From assembly GCA_001586965.3 (NCBI GenBank), contig LUCW03001367.1, positions 1-26,573 on the forward strand: a stretch of 26,573 bases of DNA, read 5' to 3'. The notes beneath the pieces are model-generated. The model was not told where the DNA came from. It made no database searches and was given only the letters and a program-made list of their open reading frames with translations. This document shows, piece by piece, positions 19,641-26,573 of this stretch; within the stretch, counting starts at the first letter, position 1; each line of letters begins with the position of its first letter. Origin of the DNA: Sphaeroforma sirkka (Eukaryota; Opisthokonta; Ichthyosporea; Ichthyophonida). A program made the translations under genes and the position numbers.

Positions 19641-20420
19641 AGCTCTCTTAGCGGTCGATCAATATAAATCTGATGGAACGTTTAGTAAAACAAGAGTAGT
19701 ACTAGACTAGACCTGTCGCCAATCAACAAACTAATTCCGCAACATAGTTTTCCCTTACCTAAGATAAGCGAGATACTACGCAAAATGGAGGGTGCGACTA
19801 TCTTTCCAAGATAGACTTAAAAGCTGCATTCCATCAACTACAGATATATGAGCCTCATAGGAAATACTTTTCCTTTACTTGGCAAGGTAAAAGTACCAGT
19901 TTAAAGGTGCACCTGAAGGCTTACACATGTTACCTTCTTTCTTCCAACAAGTTATGATGGAACTATTTGCGGACCTGTCGTATAACGTATCAGTCTATTT
20001 AGATGATATAGTTATCTTTACAAAGACAGCACATGAACATGCTAAACTCGTTAAAGAAGTCTTAAAGCGACTTAACCATGCTAAACTTAAGATTAACGAA
20101 GACAAGTGTTCTTTTGCTAAAGATACTATACACTTACTTGGCTACAAAGTATCTGCAGCAGGGGTAGAAATTGATCCTGGCAAGAAACAGTTTCTGTTGG
20201 ATTTATCAACACCAATTACTGGAAGAGATGTGAACTCTGTGTGTGGGTTTGTTAACTTCTTCTCGGTTCGGTACCGCATCTTTCTCATTACTTAAAGCCT
20301 TTCAGTCACCTACGGCTGCACAAAGGACCTTTGGGAAAGCTTTGGACTAAAGAATGTGATGATGCATTTAAACTAGTCAAAAGTAAAGTAATGGACGCAC
20401 CCATCATGCAGTACCCTGTG
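19629..20420 (+). pseudogene. A2 reverse transcriptase region (fossil)
   Basis: Family A RT from PVNLALLAVDQYKSDGTFSK onward, with MLPSFFQQVMMEL, YLDDIVIFTKTAHEH (YLDDIV at 19996-20013), LLGYKVSAAGVEIDPGKK and the connection part (LSTPITGRDVNSVCGFVNFF). It is nearly identical to A1. The part of pol upstream of this point is family C, so A2 lacks a family A protease. The region is broken. Confidence 0.88.
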
Positions 20421-21090
20421 GATGGTGTCCCATTCAAGTAGCAACCGACGCTTCAGATCGAGCGGTAGGTGGAGTGCTTTACCAAACGATAAATGGTAAA
20501 CCGCGCTACATACAATTCTTTAGCAAGAGTTATAATAAGAGTCAACGGAATTACCCTACCGTTAAACAAGAGCTCCTTGCTATAGTTACTGCGCTAAGAC
20601 AGTTTAAAGACTACCTTTATGGAAGTTACTTTACTGTCGCCTGTGATCAAAAGTCTTTAACATACTTAAAGATATGAACCCTGATTCACAGTTGGTGAGC
20701 CGCTGGCATGACATTATTGCCAAGTTCGCTTTTAATATAACACACATGTGGAGTGCTTTACCAAACGATAAATGGTAAACCGCGCTACATACAATTCTTT
20801 AGCAAGAGTTATAATAAGAGTCAACGGAATTACCCTACCGTTAAACAAGAGCTCCTTGCTATAGTCACTGCGCTAAGACAGTTTAAAGACTACCTTTATG
20901 GAAATTACTTTACTGTCGCCTGTGATCAAAAGTCTTTAACATACTTAAAAGATATGAACCCTGATTCACAGTTGGTGAGCCGCTGGCATGACATTATTGC
21001 CAAGTTCGCTTTTAATATAACACACATACCAGGAATACATAACCATCTTCCTGACACATGCTCTCTCGACTTGTGCCCGACTACCAGAAA
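20420..21090 (+). pseudogene. A2 RNase H region (fossil)
   Basis: Carries FFSKSYNKSQRNYPTVKQEL, YFTVACDQKSLTYL and HIPGIHNHLPD, the same domain as A1. Part of the domain is present twice in tandem. It is followed by LSRLVPDYQKTVKELLATDW, which leads into the methyltransferase-like domain. Confidence 0.85.
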
Positions 21091-21159
21091 ACAGTCAAAG
21101 AGTTATTAGCAACCGATTGGATGCTAAATAAGAAATGGTTTAACCTCGCTCAATCACGA

Positions 21160-21405
21160 TGGGGTCCATTTACTGTTGATATGTTCGCCGCAGAACATAA
21201 CAAACAGGTTTCTGAATATAGGTCGTTGACTCATCCTAAAGGTGATGCATTTCAGCTTGACTTATCAAAGCATAATGCGTGGGCTAACCCACCTTGTCAA
21301 CTTATCGCACAGTTGTTAAATTATGTTAATATTACTAAATCTACCATTACGCTGTGTTGTCCCTTACGTAACTCCGACCCATGGATACGTGATTTAATTA
21401 ATATG
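21160..21405 (+). pseudogene. A2 methyltransferase-like domain (fossil)
   Basis: WGPFTVDMFAAEHNKQ, WANPP, TLCCPLRNSDPWIRDL, as in A1. It lies in the longest continuous family A frame of the window (21058-22356, 432 residues). That frame joins this domain without a break to the integrase zinc finger, which shows that it is translated as an integral part of pol. Confidence 0.62.
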
Positions 21406-23418
21406 ATTCAAGACGAACCTATTTATGTCGACCGTGAAACCGACACGTTCTTGTATCAGGGATCCTATTCTATTAAGAAGACGCCTTGGAAACACACCAT
21501 TGTTTGTCGCATCGGTCCTGCAGGTACCACTAAGTGGAAACCCTCAACCGAATTCTTAGCTAAACTAGAGGAGTCTAAAGAGTTTGAACTAAAGCTCAAG
21601 ACTCGTACAACACATGCACCCAACAAGATTGCAGTCGAGGTAATGCCGATTGAAACGGCATTAGATCGTAAAAACATGGAACTAGCTAAGGCCATGGATC
21701 AAAGACTCAAAACTCTAAGAGAACCTGAAGCTCGCACTCAACTACTTAAAGCGCTGCTTAAAGAACAGCCAGGAGTTGCGAAACAACTGAAGAAGATACT
21801 TCAACAATCCAATGTTGTCAATTATGTATCTCAGGACTCTACCCCTCCTGATACTGAGGTTGCCCTTTCCAACAGGACTATGGTTCATCCAGCCAGCGTT
21901 ACGCAGAATCTGACTGACTTAGAGGAGCTCGAAAGTAGAGTTAAAATTATACATATTTTAACGCATCGAGCATATGAGCATACTTATAAAATGGCTATTC
22001 GTGCAGGGCTTGATCACCCGGCGCTGAAAGAAACCATACGTGAAGTATACCGACGCTGTACTGATTGTGAAAAGAACCAGATCAAGCGATACGGTTGGGC
22101 ACCCCTAAAAAGTGTGACAGAAGACCAACCGATGCGCCGAGTCATAGTCGATTTGGTTAAACTCCCGCGATCCAAGCATACTGGCGATGTATATATCTGT
22201 CATTTCTTATGTGTGGCTTCGGGCTATAACTTGCTTTATGCAATACCGAACAAACGTCCACAAACAGTGGCAGAATTATGCTATCACGTCTTTAATGACT
22301 TCGGTTTCCCCGAGTACTATGTTCTGATAACGGTAGTGAGTTTTGTACCGACGTAATGGAGGCACTTATACTCGTATCAGGCATGACCCATAGGCGTGGT
22401 GTTCCTTACAAACCTCAAACGCAGGGTGCAAATGAGACACGTCATAGAGAACTTAAGAAACTCTTGCGTACCGCACTAGACGACGTTGAGGATATGTGGC
22501 CTTATCATTTGAAATGGGTTCAGACTCAAATGAATAACTGCATGAATCCTCAAACTGGAACACTCCGTTTCACTATTTCTTTGGCCGCTATAGTGAATTA
22601 CAAGCAACGTTTGATAAAACTGCGCCCGAGAAACACGCTACCCCGTGGCTACAAAAGATCGAGCATATGCAGAACGTTGTTTACCCCTGTTTACTCGAGC
22701 ACAAGAATCGCGTCCTACTTAAAGCGTATGACCGATGGAATAACACTAAGAACATTGTTCAGTTCAAAGTCGGCGATTACGTTAACATTATAAATCGAAA
22801 CGCCAACGTTACCGAACTCTCTTCTAAGACGATAGGACCTTTTGTTATTTCCTACCATGATGAGAAGAGTGATACTTACGAAGTGAATAACATTGATGGT
22901 ACTAGCGCAACCAATCTAGGCACTCACCGTATCCCTACCTCCGAACTCTCATTCGCTCGCTCATTTGATTCTGATGTACCAGTCATGGAGTCACAAGTCA
23001 AAGATATAATTGACAAAACATCCGAAGACGGTTACACTTACTACAAGACCCGTTTCATGGATGGGACAGTAGCTTGGCTAACCTCCGATGCATTTCGTGA
23101 ATCTCGCGACTTTCTTCGTATCTTTAATAAGAAATGGAACAAGCGTTTACATAAGAACACACGAGATAAACGAAAAGGGTTTCCTCAGGTGACTACAAAC
23201 CCTGACGGATCTGAAATTCCCTATTTGCCACCTACTTCCCTACGTGACTAAACTTTCTGATCTGCTTTACCAACAGTGCAGAAAATTGTTCAAACTTACT
23301 TACTAATGAAGAACAGCCTTTGGCTATTACCTTACCAAATAATAAACGTAAGGCGCCTACATCGGAAATGGTTACTGGACCAAATACTAAACGACATAGA
23401 GTACAACATGAGTCTTGA
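21406..23418 (+). pseudogene. A2 integrase with GPF segment and chromodomain-like tail (fossil)
   Basis: After a helical linker comes the zinc finger (THRAYEHTYKMAIRAGLDHP, RRCTDCEKN), the DDE core (RRVIVDLVK; DNGSEF at 22326-22343; QTQGANETRHRELK), TIGPFVISYHDEKSDTYEV and the chromodomain-like segment VKDIIDKTSEDGYTYYKTRF with MDGTVAWLTSDAFRESRDFL. The tail ends at TGA 23416-23418 with the same KRKAPTSEM and NTKRHR basic patches as A1. The region is broken. Confidence 0.84.
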
Positions 23419-23528
23419 ACTCGTACATATAGGCACATACTTACTCGATAAGTCATGACCGAAACCGTTTTACTTTGGTTTTCGCTTTTACCAACTAGAT
23501 CGTATCTTAACGTACGTTCGTAGTTCTA

Positions 23529-23547
23529 AAAGCTACTGGGGGGGCTA
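23529..23547 (+). promoter_or_regulatory. A2 polypurine tract
   Basis: AAAAGCTACTGGGGGGGCTA-type G-rich stretch immediately before the 3' LTR, the plus-strand primer position. Confidence 0.7.
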
Positions 23548-24151
23548 TGTAGAAATACGGCCTCCGGTCATTCTAAAAATATCAAGATCAATTGAGATAA
23601 TACATTGGTATTTTTTTTATTTGTATTTTAAATAATTTAGTACAAGCTCTTTTTTCCAATATTTCCAAAGTGTTCTAAATTCACTTTGATGGCTCCAATA
23701 GCCTGAGTATTTGGTATGACTCATCTACTTGGACCTATTGGAACATTAGTAGATGTAGGATATTATAAACTAAATTTTATAATCTCCGAACTACTACTTA
23801 TAGATTTTGGTCCTCCCGCCAATCTCCAAAATCCAATAAGTCTTTTCTTTTTTTTAACTTTTCTTCAGATGGAACTTTATTTATATCAGCTAATGTATTA
23901 ACGTGACTTACGTTATTATGTCTATTTACAAATTAGGCAAGTGGTCATGAACACTTAGTACTTCTAGTGAAAATTATTCAATAAAGAACAGCTAGAGGTA
24001 CGCCCTGTGTGATCGAGGATATTTAGGCTCTTAACAAGAGGCAGTCCCGATCATTCTTACACAAGCTACCACTGCTAAATCCTAACTGACTAAATTGTAT
24101 TTTAGTTTAATATAGTTTGAAACCTAGTAATTTCCATCATCGAAGTTTACA
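23548..24151 (+). repeat. 3' LTR of A2
   Basis: 604 bp direct repeat of 11526-12116, with TGTAGAA start, TTTACA end and AATAAA at 23980-23985. It is followed by the target duplication TCAA. Confidence 0.95.
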
Positions 24152-24155
24152 TCAA
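24152..24155 (+). repeat. Target-site duplication TCAA, right side of A2
   Basis: Direct repeat of 11522-11525. The M pol sequence resumes from here exactly where it stopped at 11525. Confidence 0.93.
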
Positions 24156-24901
24156 GTTGAAAGGCATCACCTTTAGGATGAGTCAACGACCTATATTCAG
24201 AAACCTGTTTGTTATGTTCTGCAGCGAACATATCACGTTTTTTTTTTTTTAATAGACCCCATCTTGATTGAGCGAGGATAAACCGTTTCTTAATAAGCAT
24301 CCAATCGGTTGCTATCAACTCTTTGACTGTTTTCTGGTAGTCAGGGGACAAGTCGAGAGAGCATGTCAGGAAGATGATTATGTATTCCTGGTATGTGCGT
24401 AATGTTGATCAGGGCTCATGTCTTTTAAATATGTTAAAGACTTTTGATCACAGGCGACAGTGAAGTAACTTCCATAAAGGTAGTCTTTAAACTGTCTTAG
24501 CGTAGTAACTATAGCAAAACCTGGGAGCTCTTGTTTAACGGTAGGGTAATTCCGTTGACCTTTATTATAACTCTTGCAAAAGAATTGTATGTAACGTTGT
24601 TTACCATTTACCGTTTGGTATAGCACTCCACCTACCGTTCGATCTGAAGCGTCGTTTGCTACTTGGAATGGGACGCCATCCACAGGGTATTGCATGATGG
24701 GTGCGTCCATTACTTTACTTTACATATACCAGTCAGTTATTGCAATCTTTCTGTTTTGTATAATTAAGTCCATAATTGTATCGGTAAAGTGCGGAATCAT
24801 ATCTTTTGCTTCACCTTCCGGATGTTCTAGGTATCTTTAACATGTTATCATCTGACTGAGTCTTTATTTTTTCCCAGCTTATTAGTCAGACGAGTGAGAG
24901 T
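24152..24901 (-). mobile_element. Element M, 5'-ward half: old minus-strand family A pol remnant
   Basis: Minus-strand family A pol. From low to high coordinates it holds the rest of the methyltransferase-like domain (split by A2), the RNase H part (24378-24710: VANDASDRTVGGVLYQTVNG, FFCKSYNKGQRNYP, CDQKSLTYLKDMSPD), and a stretch matching the protease-RT boundary of A1 (about 24721-24901). It is more diverged from A1 and A2 than they are from each other. The 3' LTR of a family C copy begins at 24902, and the remaining 5' part of M is expected beyond the window end. It is broken and reduced. Confidence 0.87.
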
Positions 24902-25142
24902 TGTCGTAAGTATACGCGAGATAAGTGTATCTCAACGTTCTCCCTCCTCATGGATGGGGACGTTGTTCATTTATTAGTAATTATGAACAGTAACCCTAAA
25001 ATGACTGACTCTTAAATGAGTCATTAGTCATGTGCTGTAAAACCAGCAAAACCATAAAACCCAGTTTATCAGATTATTCTGATAGACTGTAAAAACTAAT
25101 AAAATAGCCTAAAATAAATCTAAGTACTTGTATTCTGACACA
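24902..25142 (-). repeat. 3' LTR of minus-strand family C copy
   Basis: Minus strand TGTGTCAGAATAC to ACGACA. It matches the plus-strand family C LTR and retains its hairpins: the CTGATAAAC stem, GAGTCA/TGACTC and GAGATA/TATCTC, the last with loop CACT. Retention of the stems despite sequence change is of interest. Confidence 0.87.
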
Positions 25143-25161
25143 ACCCCCCCAAACCCCAAAG
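25143..25161 (-). promoter_or_regulatory. Family C polypurine tract
   Basis: Minus strand CTTTGGGGTTTGGGGGGGT lies directly before the 3' LTR, the expected plus-strand primer site. Confidence 0.8.
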
Positions 25162-25902
25162 CACTGAACAAAGCAGTGTGCCAGTTTCAGAGATGATAAG
25201 AGAATAACATAGTACCTTATGTGCTGGCATTATCCTCGAGAGCTAGAGCATTGTGCTGGCATTTATCCTCGAGAGCTAGAGCATTGTGTTGGCATTTGCC
25301 CTCAGAGAGCTAGAGCATTGTGTTGGCATTTTACCTCAGAGAGCTAGAGGACCCGATGTATACGTCTCGAGCGACCGGTCGTGTTTGAATTCTTGAAGCT
25401 ATTGTTCATCTGTGTCAGCATATAGGAGTTTGGCAAGTACAATATAGGACTGTACTTGTGTCGGAGAAAAACTGCCAGTGGCAGAAACCGTGCAAACCAT
25501 TAACCCGCTGTTTCAAAACAATGCCCAAGGAGTTGTTTGATTGATTTCGCTGTGTTGTACTCCGAAGCTAGAAAGGCTCATTTAACCTCGCGAGCTTGAG
25601 CCGCTGACGATTTTCCCTCGCGAGCTCAGTGGCTGACTCGTTTATTCTCGCTGATACTCGAGTGCTGGTTTTATAACTGCTAGGGTTGCTTTTATACTCA
25701 GAGCGAGTCTTTTTTACTCAAGGAGGCTCGAGAGGCTGGTTTATAGCTAGAGTTGCTGGTTTATACTCGGGAGCTAGAGTCGCTGCTTTTTTATACTCAA
25801 GAGCTCAGTGGCTGGTTTATACTCGGGAGCTAGAGTTGCTGGTTTTATGCTCCAGAGCTTGAGCTCGATATCCGAGAACAAAGTTATATTGAAGATAGAG
25901 TA
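25162..25902 (-). repeat. Family C 3' non-coding region with AGAGCTAGAG repeats
   Basis: About 740 bp between the integrase stop and the polypurine tract. It holds a clean tandem array at 25221-25350 (four units of 31-34 bp, each GTG(C/T)TGGCAT...AGAGCTAGAG) and a looser array at about 25600-25870, where units of the kind CTGGTTTATACTCGGGAGCTAGAGT recur at irregular spacing. Both arrays share the GAGCTAGAG core. No open frame is convincing. The region is not CRISPR-like, because the units abut without unique spacers. Confidence 0.75.
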
Positions 25903-26573
25903 TTAGAACTGTGCACGTTGGCGCTTACGTGTCCGTGTCTGCGAAGCTTTGTGGTAGGCCGCGATATCGTTGGCATCATCAAAAGCTTCTGCTGTTTCCC
26001 ACGTTGGTTCGCCTTCTCGCCATCTCACCAGGTATTCTAATTTCCCCGTCTCATCATTCGTACGATGTGTGATAATATGGCGAAACTCAACCCCTCCTTC
26101 GGTCCATAAGTCTTCGTTAATTGGTGGGTCTGTGCGTCTATGCACTAAACGGAGGAGTTCCACCCGTACCGGTTTGGTCTTGAATTCTGGTGGGGCGGAA
26201 TCATCTTTGTTCGCTAACTCGTAGCGTTGGCCGTGTCTAGCTTTGTCTACATATGGACCAAACAATGGCCGCATGGCCTTCGTTGTTTGGCCTTCTGATC
26301 GTACCATGACCACATCTCCTTCGTCGAAATATACCAAGTCGTGAGCATGCAGGCGGTCAAATGTCGTCGTAAGCTTGCCTGTATACTTCTTGATAATGTG
26401 GTGGAGGGTCGGCAATATAGTGTCCTGTAACTGGTCTAATCGTTGTGCCCAGGTGTCATTCGTCATCGGCTGAGAATCCGGTAACTCGTCTGTGAAATCG
26501 GCGAACGGAACATGGCGGCGAAAGTTCTGGTATAGCAAGGTGCAGACTGGAAAGAAGGCGAAGTTAGATTACC
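25903..26573 (-). pseudogene. Family C integrase C-terminus with chromodomain (partial, fossil)
   Basis: The minus-strand frame, readable from about 26538 to the stop at 25903, gives the end of a Gypsy integrase: helical part QRLDQLQDTILPTLHHIIKK, YFDEGDVVMVRS, the GPY/F motif (MRPLFGPYVDKA), then a chromodomain with FRHIITHRTNDETGKLEYLV, RWREGEPTWETAEAF and NDIAAYHKA. It ends in the basic tail RTRKRQRAQF. The aromatic and W-R/K-G-x-x-x-TWE pattern is the classic chromodomain signature. The frame shows no interruption over its 211 residues. The upstream catalytic core is outside the window. Confidence 0.87.

Larger units (their letters stand above)
11526..24151 (+). mobile_element. Element A2: family A retrotransposon carrying a family C segment
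   Basis: A 12.6 kb insertion bounded by near-identical LTRs and the direct repeat TCAA, lodged in the methyltransferase-like domain of M. Its outer parts are family A: LTR, leader and first part of gag (11526-13342), then RT to 3' LTR (19629-24151). Between them lies a family C segment with its own 5' LTR (13343-19628). The element is broken, with roughly ten interruptions in the family A part, and it has an internal tandem duplication in the RNase H part. The two LTRs differ by few base changes, so the insertion is young. Confidence 0.93.
24902..26573 (-). mobile_element. Minus-strand family C copy, 3' end, inserted in M
   Basis: On the minus strand from the window edge: the C-terminal part of integrase with chromodomain, about 750 bp of repeat-rich 3' region, polypurine tract, and a 3' LTR of 241 bp. 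The LTR is clearly related to 13343-13590 but moderately diverged (about one base in ten). The family A sequence of M follows the LTR end directly. The 5' part lies outside the window, so neither completeness nor a target duplication can be judged. Confidence 0.88.

Noticed and set aside
25221-25350. CRISPR-like array
   Set aside because: The units are contiguous tandem repeats without unique spacers, inside a eukaryotic retroelement.

Overview
The window is eukaryotic transposon-rich DNA. About 2.6 kb of AT-rich, apparently gene-free sequence is followed by about 24 kb of nested Ty3/Gypsy-type LTR retrotransposons and their remnants. No host gene, rRNA or intact tRNA gene was recognised. The species cannot be named from the sequence. 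Introduced features (LTRs, AATAAA signals, a Pol III-type tRNA-like unit, chromodomain-like integrase tails) all point to a nucleus, and an invertebrate, fungus or oomycete would fit.

Layout. 1-2633: flank with a (GA)n microsatellite and small direct and inverted repeats. 2634-10259: element A1, a full-length-looking member of family A with LTRs of about 0.6 kb, gag, protease, RT, RNase H, a methyltransferase-like domain, integrase and a chromodomain-like tail. 10290-11525 and 24152-24901: two halves of an older minus-strand copy of family A, called M. 11526-24151: element A2, a second young family A copy that landed inside M and is flanked by the 4-bp direct repeat TCAA. Inside A2, 13343-19628 is a piece of a second, distantly related Gypsy family, C: its 5' LTR, a long leader, gag, protease, RT, RNase H and the methyltransferase-like domain. 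At about 19629 the sequence returns abruptly to family A RT. 24902-26573: the 3' end of another family C copy on the minus strand (integrase tail with chromodomain, repeat-rich 3' region, polypurine tract, 3' LTR), inserted in M and running off the window.

Relative age from nesting and copy similarity: M is oldest. The minus-strand C copy and A2 entered M later. A1 and A2 are young, since their LTR pairs are nearly identical in base changes. All copies look broken as coding units and are treated here as fossils. The 5'-to-3' gene order (gag, PR, RT, RNase H, MT-like, integrase, chromodomain) is the same in A and, pieced from its two copies only as a map, in C.

Most notable points: a DIRS-like methyltransferase-type domain between RNase H and integrase in two Gypsy families; no conventional tRNA primer site next to either LTR; a family C LTR filled with four hairpins; C found inside A twice; a tRNA-like Pol III unit embedded antisense in the family A gag region; and a clock-like nesting supported by an exact target duplication.
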